In this document: positions 1 to 12,073 of the stretch, one piece after another
How positions within the stretch are numbered: position 1 is the first letter of the stretch
Layout: the number at the start of each line of letters is the position of its first letter
From: Hemerocallis citrina
Taxonomy: Eukaryota; Streptophyta; Magnoliopsida; Asparagales; Asphodelaceae
Direction: 5' to 3'
DNA length: 64,000 nt
NCBI GenBank assembly: GCA_017893485.1
Contig: CM030366.1
Span: 102,622,953-102,686,952, forward strand
Program-made: the position numbers and the translations under genes
Notes under the pieces: generated by a model
Seen by the model: only the letters and a program-made list of their open reading frames with translations
Told to the model about the DNA's origin: nothing
Databases searched by the model: none

Positions 1-2560
1 GCAGTGTACTCAGGGACAAGTATCAAGTAATCAAGTATCAATCATCAAGCCTCAAGTATCAAGTATCAAGCTTCAAGTATCAATTATCAAATAATCACGT
101 AGGATCTATAGATTCCCTTCTGAGTACACGTTTCTGTATTTTCCACTATTAAATCTTTCCCTTTAACCCCGGCTTAATATCATTCAAGCAAGCATGGACG
201 TGCAAAAACAAGTCAAGAAACATAGAGAGACAACAAGGGACAAGTAAAGTTGAACAAAGGACACGAACGGATGAAGAAAGACTCAAAATAGACTAAGACA
301 ACGAAAATTCTAGTTCAAGACAACAAGACAATACTGCACCAAATTTGGGATTCCCTTTGCCACAAACATGCACATCTGGATCCGTCAAAAGATCTAGAAA
401 ATAGGCTCCTAGCCGAATCCAGCAAATATATATAAGTCATATAGTATTTCACAAAAAACAAGACTCAAAATAGATTTGTATCCAAAAAACATGTTCAGCC
501 AGAAATCAGAAACTTGTATTCTTAAACAGGAAATCGACATAAAAACTTACTGATTAAATCCAAGAAAAATCTGGGGTATTCCCTAGTATGTTTAGTAATA
601 GAAAATAAAGTTTCATAATTTTCCAACATAGATAGAATATTCAAGTAAAATCAGAAAGCAGCAAGATACAGTAGTTTTGTAAATCTGGAATCATAAACAC
701 AGAAGTAACTCACAAAATATAAATCTAAATCCAAATCCATCTTAAGGGTGATAAATTAGATACATAAGGCTACAACTCATATTCAAAAAGTTTTTATAGA
801 CAGCAAATATAATCAGGTTGAAATTATGTTTCTTTACTGAATAGTATGAAAATTCTGCAAGTAAAGTAGTTGTTTACAAGTATCAAATAGTTTATAAAAG
901 TCATTAATTAAATTCACAAAAAATTGGGATTAATCCCAATCAAGTCTAGTTGTACTCAGCAAACTATTGGATCAAAATATTATCTTTAACATCAGTAGAA
1001 AAATAAATAGTCATACAAAATTCATATAAAACAGAATCTGGATTTTTCTACACATTTGTAGTTAAATAGTCATAACTCGCTACTCAAAAATAAAAACTGT
1101 GATCAATCAGAAAATCTGAAAAGTAGACAGAATTCTCTGTAATTCATATTCGCAAATAATTTTCATATACTGACCTTAATAAGGTCCAAAATACTGAACA
1201 AAAGCGGGGTAACAGAAAAGACAGAAATATTCTTCAAGCATAAAATAAACATAGATCATACTAAACTCATCCAAGTCATAAAAATCGTGAAATATGGTAT
1301 ACTAGATGTCCAAGCAACATGGTATATGGTGTTTAGTAGATCTACAATCGAATATACTACCAGTACACGTTAAGTATGCGAGATTCACACATCATGTTAT
1401 GGTTCACAACCAACATACATATATGAAACATGGATTAATTAGATTTAAGCTAAATTTCGTTTCATGTGTGTAACGAGACTACTACGGGTGGATCAACAAC
1501 TAGAGGCAAGATCAAACAAGTGATTCATGGGGATAGCTCTTGAAGCAACTATACTACAGACGGTATTTAGTACTTGTATATGCAAATAGAAATTATACAA
1601 GTTACTTGTCTGAGAGACAATGACAGGAATGGCACAAAAGCAAGAATAACGGGAATGAATTCCCGAGAAACGAACTCAACGAATGAACAAATCCATGAGC
1701 ACAACTCATGAACTAACACACGCACACAAGAGAGAGGAGGGCAAATGCACGGGAGAACGGCGACGGTAGTGGGCCAACAGCGGCGCTGTCGTTGCTGTAG
1801 TCTTGGCTGAAAGCACAATAGGAGGGCGGCGCGACACTAGACACGACAGAGAGGGAAAGGGGTTGTGCATCGCTCTGGCACTGCTATCTGCGGCGTGACA
1901 AGAGGAGCACAGGGTGCCTGGTGGTCGGGTGTCGGCAGTGCAAGGGGGAGCAGGGTGGCATTGCGGATGTCGCTGCCGAGGGGTTGCCGCTGCTTCGAGA
2001 GGATGTAGCGCAGGAGGGGGCACGTTGGCTGATGCTAGCGGGGATGTGATGGAAGCGGTAGGTGCAAGGCTGGAGACAAGAGTGGGAGATGTAGGGGATG
2101 AGAGGGTTGCGGCTGAAGGGGTTAGCAGGTGGGGGATATATATATAGGTTGGGTAGAATTAGGGTTAAGGTTTGGTGACGGGTTGGGTTTGGGGTGATAA
2201 CGGGTTGCGGGTAAGAGTAGTTGATTATAATGGGTTATAGGGTTATATGGTTTAAAGATCCAATAGAATTTAGAATAGGATTTAATCGGGTTTAATAATA
2301 AAAATCAATAAGGAGATGGGAACAAGATAACTAAAATAGGGTATGAATAGTTTAAACAATGAGGATCAAAAATACAAGCTCAATCAAACAGAGGTGAAAC
2401 AATTGGCTGTCAAATTGAATCAAGATGAGCAAATAAAAGAAAGACGAAATAAAATAGATGGATATATAGAAAAGAAAATCCCAAACAAGGATCAAAAGAG
2501 ATACAATGAGAATAAATACACAAAAAGAAAAAATACATAAAATGAAAAATAGGGATTACA
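1..2560 (-). repeat. 3' LTR of Tekay-like copy A (partial)
   Basis: On the minus strand the LTR begins at 2560 with TGTAATCCC and runs past the window start. Position 1 corresponds to a point about 834 bp before the LTR end in copy B. It holds the features seen in the other copies: a telomere-like motif and TATA tract near 2140-2180, a GC-rich leader (about 1640-2150), a conserved GCAAGT site near 1610, and CTTGATA-type heptamer repeats near 15-105. The small ORFs in the GC-rich leader are not the same frame in all copies, so I do not call them genes. Confidence 0.9.
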
Positions 2561-2657
2561 AATACTACCCACCTAACAAGAAGAATTTCGTCCTTAAAAT
2601 TCAAACAAGAGGTACATAGGGTAACCCCGAAAAGAAAAGAAAGAACAAGACAAAAGG

Positions 2658-4156
2658 CTACACAAACAGATAAGGAAACTTCTGCTGAATCTCCTCCTCC
2701 AACTCCCAAGTCGACTCACCCAGCGTGTGAGGATTCCAAGAAATACGAACCAGCTTGATGACCTTGTTCTTAAGCACTTTCTCCTGCCGATCTAGAATAG
2801 CAACTGGCAGAATCTCACAAGTCAAATCCGGCCGAACGGTCAACTATAATAGTCGATCATGTGCCTCTCATCTCGGATATATCTCCTGAGTTGTGAGACA
2901 TGGAAAACATCGTGCACTCCTGATAAAGCTGAGGGCAATGCAAGACGATAGGCCACTTTTCCTATTCGCTCTACAATGTCGAACGGTCCAATAAACCTAG
3001 GGCTGAGCTTGCCCTCACTACCAAACCGAATGACACCACGCCAAGGCGATACCCTTAGGAAAACATGGTCACCAACCTCAAAATCCAAAGCTCTCTGATG
3101 GACATCAGCCCATCGCCTCTACCTATCCAGAACTGCCTGCAAGTGCTTCCTGATCTGAGTCACCGCATCAACTGTTCTGGTGATCAACTCTAGACCCAAC
3201 AACTTCCTCTCACTAATGTCATCCCAACACACTGGTGATCTGCACTTTTGCCCATAAAGTACCTCGAACGGTGCAGCTTTAAGACTTGCCTAAAAGCTAT
3301 TATTGTACGAGAACTTTACGAGATGCAAATGGTCCTCCCATGATCCACCGAACTGCAGCATACAGGACTTCAACATGTCCTCTAGAGTCTGGATGGTCCT
3401 CTATGACTGTCGATCAGTCTGGGGATGAAAATTTGTACTATACTTTAATTTACTCCCCCAACTACTCTGAAGACTCTCCCAAAACTGAGACCAGAATCTC
3501 GTATCCCTGTCGGATACAATACTGACTGGCACCCCATGAAGTTTGACGATCTCAGACATGTACTTCTCAGCTAGACTCTAATTACAAACACGGAAGGGAA
3601 TGAAGTAAGCACTCTTTGTCAGTCGGTCGACAATCACCCAAATGGCATTGTGACCCTTAGGATTCCTCGGCAAAGCGGTCACAAAATCCATAGTGATGTG
3701 TTCCTACTTCCACACCGGAATGGGAAGCAGTTGAAGAAGTTCGGCGGTCCTCTGATGCTCTACCTTCACCTGCTAGTAGATCAAACACTGAGATACAAAC
3801 CGACCCACAGCCCTCTTCATACCATGCCACCAGAAATGAAGCTTCAAATCCCGATACATCTTAGTGCCTCTGGGATGGATAGAATACGATGACTGGTGGG
3901 CTTCCTCAAGCAACCTCTGACGAACTTCACCCTTTGGGACACACAACCTGGACCCAAAACGAAGCGATCCATCAGCATGAATAACCATATCCGTTCCGGA
4001 ACTAGCCTCAACTTCTGCTCTGAAACTCTGCAACTGCACATCACCAGCCTGAGCCTTTTTGATCTGATCAACAAGAGACAACTGAAGCACCAAACAACTC
4101 CGATCAGAACTCGGTAACAACACATCCAACTCCAACCTTCGCATCTGCTCAACCAA
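2658..4156 (-). pseudogene. Integrase and C-terminal chromodomain, Tekay-like copy A
   Basis: The C-terminal part of the Ty3 polyprotein. The integrase zinc-binding region ([18 protein letters not shown], then CLIY) lies near 3774-3890, and the catalytic-core segment around the [12 protein letters not shown] block near 3670. The Tekay-type GVMRFG-like segment (GVIRFGSEGKLSPRF) lies near 2975-3015. The protein ends with a chromodomain at about 2658-2810 (ILDRQEK, LVRISWNPHT, STWELEEE), which in this family targets insertion to heterochromatin. The chromodomain itself is intact here, unlike in copy B. In-frame TAG codons interrupt integrase at CLIY*, N*SLAEK, DRQS* and DR*R. All four recur in copy B. 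A further TAG replaces a Trp in WK*EH and is specific to this copy. Confidence 0.9.
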
Positions 4157-4183
4157 ATATCTCTACTGAGTTAGGAACATAGT

Positions 4184-5500
4184 TGTCGGTTTCCTGCTTA
4201 AAGCATCGGGCACCAAATTCACTATTCCAGGATGGTATTGCAAACTAATGTCATAATCGGCCATAAGTTCCAACCAATGCCTTTGCCTCATGTTCAACTC
4301 CTTCTGGGAGAAGACGTAATTGATACTTTTTTGGTCTGTAAAGACCTCCACTCGGTTCCCAAGTGAATAATGTCTCCACAGCTTCAAAGCAAAGATCACT
4401 GCCGCTAACTCCAAGTCATGAGTTAGATAGTTCTTCTCATGCGGCCTCAACTGCCTCGATGCATAAGCAACGACTCGGTCCTTCTGCATCAGAACTGCTC
4501 TAAGACCCTTACCTGAAGCATCACAGTGAACTAAAAATTCGCCTGAACCGTCTGGAATAGTCAACACTAGTGCTGACATCAACCTACTCTTCAACTCAGC
4601 AAAAGCCTCACTGTAAGCCTCAGACCAACAGAACATCTCATTTCCCAGTCAGCTTAGTCAATGGTCCTGCTATCTTCAAAAAATCTTGGACACATTTTCG
4701 ATAATAGCCAGCGAGACCAAGGAAACTCCTCACCTCTGAAACTGACTTGGGAACTGGCCAATCCTTCACAGCCTCGACCTTGGACGGATCAACAGAAATA
4801 CCATTGCCCGAGATAATGTGCTCCAAGAAAGTAACCCTGTCGAGCCAAAACTCACACTTGTTGAGTTTCCCATAGAGCTGATTCTCCCTCAAAGTCTGCA
4901 GAACCAACCTAAGATACTCAGCATGATCTTTCCGACTCCGAGAATACACCAGAATGTCATCAATAAAGACCACCACGAATCTATCCAAGAACTGGGAAAA
5001 GACTCTGTTCATAAGACTCATGAATACAGCAGGCGCATTCGTGACCCCGAACGGCATCACAAGATACTCATAGTGCCCATATCTGGTCCGGAACGCAGTC
5101 TTCTGTACATCTGCTGCCTTCACCTTGACCTGATGATAGCCAGAACGAAAATCCAACTTTGAGAAAATAGCAGCTCCACTCAACTGATCAAATAAGTCAT
5201 CGATCCTGGGCAACGGATACTGGTTCTTCATAGTAACACTGTTCAGTTCCCGATAATCTATGTACAGTCAACGACTACCATCCTTCTTGTTGACAAAAAG
5301 GACTGGAGCACCCCAGGCAAAACACTGGGTCTGATGAACCCTAAATCCAGCAACTGCTGAATCTGCACCTTAAGCTCAGCTAACTCAACCAGTGCCATCA
5401 TGTATGGTCTCTTCGATATCGGCACCGTACCAGGCTGAACTTCAATACCGAAGTCCACATCCCTATCAGGGGGTAAGCCAGGAAATTCCTCTGGAAAAAC
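4184..5500 (-). pseudogene. Reverse transcriptase and RNase H, Tekay-like copy A
   Basis: RT and RNase H of a Ty3/gypsy polyprotein. The fingers and palm run from about 5340 (DYRELN) through [11 protein letters not shown] near 5225. The catalytic FIDDILVYS box is near 4950, and GLAGYYR near 4700. RNase H starts at [11 protein letters not shown] near 4530. Codons are continuous over most of RT. A TGA follows the KDGSR segment near 5270 and separates the two RT pieces; the same TGA occurs in copy B. RT and RNase H are separated by a frame change near 4636. The RT core itself (4638-5231) has no stop, so this copy preserves RT better than copy B. Confidence 0.9.
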
Positions 5501-5958
5501 GTCCAGGAAATCCTGCACTACTAGAGCCTCACAGTCTGAATTCAATTCCATCGCACAACCCTCCTGATCAACTGCAGTCTCAGCTCGGCCAAAGGACATC
5601 TCCCCGATGTGGAACTCAAACTCTGCGCGACCTGGGATTCGGAATACAACTTTCTTGGCATGGCAATCAATAATGATGTGGGATTCACCCAACCAATCCA
5701 TACTGAGAATGACGTTGAATCTTGAATTCCCAATGACAATCAAGCCGGCTTTGAAATCTGCGCCGCCAATAACCACGGAACACTGCCTGCACTTCTGGGA
5801 ACAAATGACAACACCTCCACCTTTCACGATGTTCCAAGCCTCTGACATGATGCAACACTCCAATTGATGGCGAGCCACAAACCGAGAAGAGACGAAGGAA
5901 TGGGTTGCCCCGAAATCGAAAAGAACATGAGCAGGAAAAGAACAAACAAGGACAACAC
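5501..5958 (-). pseudogene. Aspartic protease region, Tekay-like copy A
   Basis: The retroviral-type aspartic protease follows the intron at 5959-6111. The catalytic triplet region reads LFDFGATHSF, where the family normally has DSGA, so the Ser is replaced by Phe (near 5912) while the Asp is kept. Copy B has the opposite defect. Downstream, the NVILSMDWL block near 5700 matches the second conserved protease segment (xxLGMDWL in relatives). The linker EFPGLPPDRDVDF near 5465 leads into RT. Confidence 0.88.
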
Positions 5959-6111
5959 CTAAGATAGAATCAAAAGACAAGGGGAAAAAGAATGGTTGAA
6001 CAAGGGTGAGGAAAACACAATGCAGAAAGATGACATGAAAGAATAATGCAAGAGAAATGAAAGAAGCAAAAGAGAAACAACAAAAATAACAAAAAAAATG
6101 CAAAATATACC
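5959..6111 (-). other. Probable spliceosomal intron between gag and protease (copy A)
   Basis: On the minus strand the boundary reads GTTGCAG|GTATAT ... TATCTTAG|GTGTTG. It has a GT donor, an AG acceptor and a long T-rich tract. Removing these 153 bases joins gag (...VVAG) in frame to the protease (VVLVCSFPAH). Read through, the stretch encodes only a Phe-rich nonsense peptide. The same intron is present in copy B, which argues that it belongs to the element. Confidence 0.75.
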
Positions 6112-7306
6112 TGCAACAACATGGTGTCTCAGTATCTGCAACAGTCAGGTTGAAAGCCTGACCTCTCCTGGGGGCAGCGGTCCTCTGACTGACAATATGG
6201 TGCTGAGGACGAAGCGATGGCCTGACTAGACCACGAGCTGGGGCAACCTACTGAACTGGACCCTGGCTGGAAGAGCCATCTGCTGCTATCGCGGACAACC
6301 CCGCACCAAATGTTCAGGAGCACCAGAACCAAAACAGGGGATATTGGCACGTCTGCAGTCCCTGCACTCATGCCCAGGAAGTCAGTAAAAGTCGCAAAAA
6401 CTAACCCTCTGAGGACCCACAAGAAAGTAAGGAGCTGTCCTGACCGGATGGGTTGGGATATGCTTCCGAATCGGCCCACCAGAAAGCCTAGCAATAACAG
6501 AGTGCAGAACAGTCCGCTGGGGAGGAGCCAACCCACCACGAGCTTGCTACTGAGCTCGAGCTGCCTCAAGAGCCTCAGCATAAGTATGCAAGCGAAGAGA
6601 GACGAGCTGCACCCGAATCTCTCGCTCAAGTCCCAATGTGAATCTACGAGCTATGTCCTCTTTGTTTACCACAAGAACGGCTACAAAGCGACCAAGTCCT
6701 GTAAATTCCACTGCATACTCATCCACAGACCCGGAGCTTTGTTTCAAGAAAGTCTAATGTTACAACATTGCATGGACAATAGTAACAAAATCCCAATAAT
6801 AGAACAATGACCAACCTGTTTTAGGGCCAGGAACTGTTTCTCCATTTCAACTCGAGTGCTGCTAGGGGAGAACTTCTCCAAGAAGCTCCTAGTGAATGTG
6901 GCCCAAGTAATCGGTCGTTCGAGCCTTCCGGACTCGGACCTCCACCAAATGTGAGCCAGGTCCACCAGCTGGATGGCTACCACATCCACTCTATCAGCTC
7001 AGCAACTCTTGCTACCAAAAGCAACTTCTCAGTCCGGATCATCCACTGTTCAGCCTCCAAAGACATCTCAATACCGAAGAATCTGTCAGGATGCAGCCTT
7101 ATGAAATCTGTGACTGTACCCAGATGAGGAGGGAGAGTTGCCTACATAGGCACAGCGGGAGGCAGAACCCGAGCAGCTTCCAAAGCAGCCATCACAAGGT
7201 TACCGTGGTTTTGCTACATATTGATCAACCGTTCCAACACATTGGTAATGGCCTCAAGCCCGAGTTGATCTTTCTGAGGACGAGAAGTGGAACCTCTACG
7301 AGCCAT
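6112..7306 (-). pseudogene. Gag polyprotein, Tekay-like copy A
   Basis: The capsid-like protein that packages element RNA. The start is the ATG at 7306 (MARRGSTSRP), just after an acceptor-like TTGTGCAG. The conserved Ty3 Gag core is visible: DRFFGIEMSLEAEQWM near 7070-7090, and FLEKFSPSSTRVEMEKQF. A short interruption near 6760-6825 (GTTGGT...ATTAG) could be a second small intron; it is also in copy B. Two stops, after VPM near 7133 and after RAQ near 6548, are shared with copy B. Confidence 0.85.
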
Positions 7307-7457
7307 GGTCTGCACAAGATAAAAAACAATCAACATCCAGATCAAAGTTGATTATAATTCACTCATGTATGCATGGTCTGTGTACTGTTGAGCCAATCCC
7401 AGATCTAGACAAGCCTATCTAATATATCAGTCAAACTAATACATTAGCCAAACCTGG

Positions 7458-7469
7458 GCTCTGATACCG
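7458..7469 (-). promoter_or_regulatory. Primer-binding site, initiator tRNA-Met type (copy A)
   Basis: On the minus strand the sequence GCGGTATCAGAGCCC lies about ten bases inside the LTR end. It matches the plant initiator tRNA-Met 3' end primer site TGGTATCAGAGC except for the first base. It marks where minus-strand DNA synthesis starts and fixes the LTR boundary. Confidence 0.9.
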
Positions 7470-7479
7470 CTAAAAATCT

Positions 7480-8663
7480 TATCACACCCCGCTTCCCAAA
7501 AAGGAATACAGAATACGGATACGTGACTAAGTCTAGCAAATGATTTTCATCATCCATAAGCTGTCAGGATCTTTACAACAAGCACAAGTATAAACAAGAG
7601 ATAAGAATGGGAAATCAACCACGCATGCATATATGAATTAATATACCAATAGGAATTTATTTGAAACAAAATTTAATAATTTCAAATAAACCAGATCTAA
7701 ACAAGTTAATAATTCTGGGTCACATTGCCCAATACAAAATAATCTAAGTAACCAAGTACAATTATTCAAAATAAGCAACAAGAAAATAAATAGATATAGC
7801 AAAAACTCCAGCCAACTAGAATTTCAGATCACCTATTCCATCGAGCAACTGATCACCATAATCTGCAATTTAACAAATTGCGGGAACAAGGAAAGAGAAA
7901 TAAAACGTCCATCAATGCATGTTACGGGCTGCTTGTAAGGCAGACAACAAGTATAGGAAAGATAAATAGACAAGAATAGAGTAACAGCAGAAGCAAAAAT
8001 AGCATGGAAGGGATGAATCAACAAAATAGAGAACTAACTCTAGATCAAGAATAGAAATAACTAGCATGGCAAAATGAACAAGTGCAAGTGGTATGTTACA
8101 AGTGTCAAGTTAACAAGTATCATGCAATGAGTAACGAGTAACAAGTGACAAGTGATAAGTGTCAATAATCAAGTATCATGTACAAGTAATAAGTAGCAAG
8201 TGTCAAGTGTTCATGTTCAAGTCTTGTATTTAGCACTTCATGCGTCCCAGGTTTTTACCACATGGTTGCTACATTCAAACAATTTCATTTTAGATTTCAT
8301 AGTGGATCATAGAGGGCAGTGTACTCAAAGATAAGTATCAAGTAATCAAGTATCAAGTATCAAGCCTCAAGTATCAAGTATCAAGCCTCAAGTATCAATT
8401 ATCAAGTAATCACGTAGGATCTATAGATTCCCTTCCGAGTACATGTTTCTATATTTTCCACTATTAGATCTTTCCCTTTAACTCCGGCTTAGTTTCTTAT
8501 TATTATCATTCAAGCAGGCATGGACGTGCACAAACAAGTCAAGAAACATGGAGAGAGAACAAGGGACAAGTACAAGTTGAACAAAGGACCCAAACGGATG
8601 AAGAAAGACTCAAAATAGACTAAGACAACGAAAATTTTAGTTCAAGACAGCAAGACTGCACCA
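7480..8663 (-). repeat. 5' LTR of Tekay-like copy A, 3'-terminal third only
   Basis: It aligns with the terminal 1.18 kb of the copy B LTRs, including the heptamer-repeat zones at about 8080-8215 and 8330-8410. The outer LTR dinucleotide is TA rather than CA on the minus strand, a point change. The similarity ends after ACTGCACCA at 8663, and the upstream 2.2 kb of the LTR (promoter, leader) is missing. Confidence 0.88.
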
Positions 8664-8807
8664 CCCTACAAAATAGACTAATATGTTTTTTGCTCTATGT
8701 TTACTACTTCAATTAATTTGCTGGACATTCAAAACTATTTTATATGATTAAACAAGGTGCACCGTTCCGAAGACGTGCCGTAGGCACGTGTCAACGGGCA
8801 AACCTAG
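8664..8807 (+). mobile_element. Helitron 3'-end fragment
   Basis: The last about 130 bases match the 3' end of the next element (8808-9252). They include the terminal hairpin ACGTGCC-GTA-GGCACGT at 8773-8789 and the CTAG terminus at 8804-8807. Helitrons are rolling-circle DNA transposons whose 3' end has such a hairpin a few bases before CTRR. No matching 5' TC end is visible to the left, so this copy is truncated where it meets the Tekay LTR. Confidence 0.8.
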
Positions 8808-9252
8808 TCTATATAATAAAACACAAAGAAAGCTATCAAGTGGCTCTCCTTCAATCCCCCCAAAAATCAAAGGTCGAGATCTAACCTCATAATACATATT
8901 TTCCCCCCCAAAAGTTTCTCCCCAAAACTCAAATTCAAATCCCCCACCTAAAACAACTCCTATATTTATTTTAAAAAAATTTCTCTCTCTCTCCCTCCCT
9001 CTTCGATTAAAAAAATTAAGAAAATACAAATTTAAAAAATTTTTAAAAAAATTAAAAATTTAAAAACTTTAAAATAATTCAAAACAATCAAAAAAATCAT
9101 ATAATATGTTTTTTGTTGGACCCCAAAGTTTCTCATATAATATGTTTGCTACTTCAATTAATTTGCTGGATCTTCAAAACTATTTTATATGATCAAACAA
9201 GGTGCACCGTTCTGAAGACGTGCCGTAGGCACGTGTCAACGGGCAAACCTAG
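8808..9252 (+). mobile_element. Short non-autonomous Helitron, complete (445 bp)
   Basis: It begins with TCTATATAATAAAAC and ends with CTAG followed by T, as expected of Helitrons. A hairpin (stem ACGTGCC/GGCACGT, loop GTA, 9218-9234) lies about 14 bases before the CTAG. The 5' segment AAGAAAGCTATCAAGTGGCT recurs, reverse-complemented, near 43990 and 53160. No Rep/helicase coding is present, so mobilisation must have been in trans. It abuts the upstream Helitron CTAG with no base between them. Confidence 0.85.
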
Positions 9253-9749
9253 TATGTATATATATATATATATATATATAAACAAACACAAAATTTCGAT
9301 GCATTTATTCCAACTACATGATTATGAATCAGATATGCAAAACATAGAATTCAAACTAGAGGTTAGAATTTAGTTACCCACATGTCTTTTTTTGATAAAA
9401 AAGTTACCCACATGTTATTCTCAACAAAAGTTCCCTTCTTTTTCAAAGAGCAACAACAAGAAGCTCTTTGTCTTGATCCTAATTAACAAAGATGAAGATA
9501 TACAATTACTATTACTATTGCATAAATACAGATACATAACTAATTGAAAGATTGGATCCTTTTACTTTAGATAGTTTACTTGGTTTCTTCATCACCTCCT
9601 CCTTTTATCTTTTCCTTCTTATTTACATTTTCTTTTTCGTTTCCTTTCCCTGCCCCGAAAAGCATAGAGAAGGGTTGAGGGAGGGTGTGTGGTAGGGGTT
9701 GAGTGATGAGAGAAAGAGAAGCCAGGTGTGGTTTCTAGAGGAGTGTGGG
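9253..9749. other. Spacer without recognised features
   Basis: It starts with a TA microsatellite (about 9257-9280). It then holds AT-rich unique-looking sequence, including a short duplicate of AGTTACCCACATGT near 9372 and 9402, and a CT-rich stretch near 9590-9660. I see no coding signal or element ends. Confidence 0.5.
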
Positions 9750-9942
9750 TGTAACCCCCGTTTTCACCTATACATATTTCTTAGTGTCTTTTCTGTATTT
9801 GGATTCTTTATAAAATATTTCGTTTTCATAAATTCTTTTTTTGTTTTAAATTTATTTTGGATTTCCTAGAAAGGCCATTTTTATTCACTAATTGTACTTG
9901 TAGTTATTTTTAAATAATTTCTATATTGTAATACAAATCCTA

Positions 9943-9983
<41 letters not shown>

Positions 9984-12073
9984 ATACAAATCCTATTATA
10001 TTATTATTATTATTTCTTTGATTGTTCATTAATTTGTGGGAAGCCATAGATTTTTAATCCATCTTTTATTATTATTATATATTTGTATGAAGCTCATTAA
10101 TTTTACCCAAAGTTTAATTTTAACCTACTTTACATATGATTTTGGATTTATTATTTTTCAAATATAAGCCCAAATTATACTTCATTTTATCTTATTAATA
10201 ATTGATATTTTGATTTAATGCATAAAAATCATATTCCATTCTATAATTTTATTTATGGTCTTACTAGATTATTTTATTATTGAGTGAAGCCCAAACATAC
10301 TCCATTCTATATGTATTTCATTATTTTAATATATTTTATAAACCCTATAATCATAAACCCAAACCCGTTAACCCAATCCCCAATTTTTTTTATTTAAAAA
10401 CCCAATCCCATTCTTATTGGATCCTAACCCGTTACCCATTAACCCAACATCCTAATTTTCCTATAAATACTAATTATTATACCTATACCCTAATTAACTA
10501 TCCTAATCCCCATCTTAATCACCCCCCCGCTCACTCTCCCCTTCCTTTATTTTTCTTTCCCGAAACTCATACCCGCTCCTCTCCTCCCCGTCGAACAGCC
10601 TCCACCGCTCCTCCTCGTTGCCCTTCGTTGAACCCGTCATCCATCCGTCAACTGCCAAAGCCCCAACCCCAATTGACTTGACCACCCTCGTCGAGTCCCT
10701 CATCATTACTCCTCCGTCATCGTCGTCTTCATCCTCGCCAACAACTTCATCGCCGTCTACTGCATCCTGCAACCACCATTACCGCCACCAACAACCCTGC
10801 TGCACTTTGCCACTTCTCCTCCTCGTCCATGCCCGCTCACGCCGACCACCACAGTGCCATCACCAAGCCACTCATCTTCCCTATCGAGCTCGTTGCTGCT
10901 GCCTCCCTGTGCTTGTCGCTGCGCACCCACGACTGACTTCTCCACCACCCATCACTCACTGGTTCGCGACCCGATCGACTACGCTCGATCCCCTTCTTTC
11001 GCCACACCGACTGCACCACCCTGCACCATTTACTGCTCCTACCACTGCTTCCGTCGTCGACCACCACAAGCTAGTAGACTGCCTCTGCAGCAACCCCTCG
11101 TCATCCCTCCATCGCCAGCACACCGTCGATGCCAGTGCCGAAGTCCCTGTTGCTGCCATTGCCATTGTTGTGCCCCATGTTGTGTGGCTTATTACGTGCT
11201 TTGCATGTGTTGCTATGCCGCTGTCTCTTGCACGTGTATTGGCTGTAGTTTGCACGTGTATTGTTGCCGTCGGGATCCTTGTCCTGTTATTTTTTCATGT
11301 TCTGAGTCGTCATCTTTAAGGCAAGTTTCTCTTGAGCTAGTTTTATTTTTCTTGTTCAAGATTTTTTTTTATCTCCGCAAGTAGCTCCTCTTTCAATTAT
11401 CATATTTCTTCTATTTAAACCCTTCAAAGAAACTATTACGGATTCATCAGTAAAAGCAAGTAGTAGTCCTCTTTTCGAGCCTTTCCCTTGATTCGAACCC
11501 AAGCCTGTATATAGTCATACACGACATGAATACTTAGATTATAAACATGCATATAGACAATGATGATTGAATGCTTTTCGTTCGAATGCGATGATCAGGC
11601 TATGTTATTAATAATTTGTCTCATCAATAGTATAATTCCACCCTAGAGATTGACTATGAGTTTCTGCAATTTTTGCTTCGAAATCATATGCTTCTTTGGT
11701 TATTTTGTTGTCTTTTAATAATAACCTACTTGCTGGCCTGTTGTTTGCTCTGTGTTGATTTGAGTTTTCAACCTAGTTGCTGTCGTAATTTGATAAAACT
11801 TTGTAAACATCATCTGTAGCTTTTCGAATCTATTTCCAGAACTTTTTACAAAACTAGATTCCGATTTATGAATTGAAAGCTATTATATTTTTAGTACTGC
11901 TGTGTTTTCAATTTCCAGATTTCTGTCCAGAGATACATCAACTTGATTTTCTATAAAAATAAAATGCTACCAACATAATTAGAACTTGAAATTTTGTATT
12001 TTGCTACTAGAAATGATTGGGAATCATCCTATTATTTTTGTAAGATTATTTGATAATTTTCCAGATATTTTAT
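9750..12073 (+). repeat. Old Tekay-related LTR, first segment
   Basis: It begins TGTAACCCCCGTTTTCACC, like the Tekay-like LTR start TGTAACCCCTG. It follows the same plan: a (TAT)n/ATT tract near 9941-9980, an A/C-rich region, a TATA box (CTATAAATAC near 10462), a CT- and GC-rich leader (10510-11310), the GCAAGT site at 11321, then AT-rich sequence. It is far more diverged than the two Tekay-like copies. The long reading frames in the GC-rich leader (for example 10618-11319) are a base-composition effect. The LTR resumes at 15386-15665 and briefly after 27488. Its end and any partner LTR are not visible. Confidence 0.7.

Larger units (their letters stand above)
1..8663 (-). mobile_element. Tekay/Del-like Ty3 chromovirus, copy A, truncated at both ends
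   Basis: A Ty3/gypsy LTR retrotransposon lying on the minus strand. In element order it has a partial 5' LTR (8663 to 7480), a tRNA-Met primer site, gag, protease, reverse transcriptase, RNase H, integrase and chromodomain (7306 to 2658), and a 3' LTR (2560 to beyond position 1). The C-terminal chromodomain and LTRs of about 3.4 kb point to the Tekay/Del chromovirus lineage; that assignment is from family knowledge, not a search. The 5' LTR keeps only its last 1.18 kb: similarity to the other LTRs stops at about 8663, where Helitron sequence begins. The 3' LTR runs off the window. Many stops and frameshifts make it inactive. It lies inverted relative to copy B at 15666-27487. Confidence 0.93.

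Noticed and set aside
1706..2147. Small ORFs in the Tekay-like LTR leader as conserved proteins
   Set aside because: The corresponding regions at 16084-16629 and 24500-25015 do not keep the same frame.
10618..11384. Long overlapping reading frames (up to 233 codons) as genes
   Set aside because: They lie in the GC- and CT-rich leader of an old LTR, in several frames and on both strands, with low-complexity products. Composition explains them.
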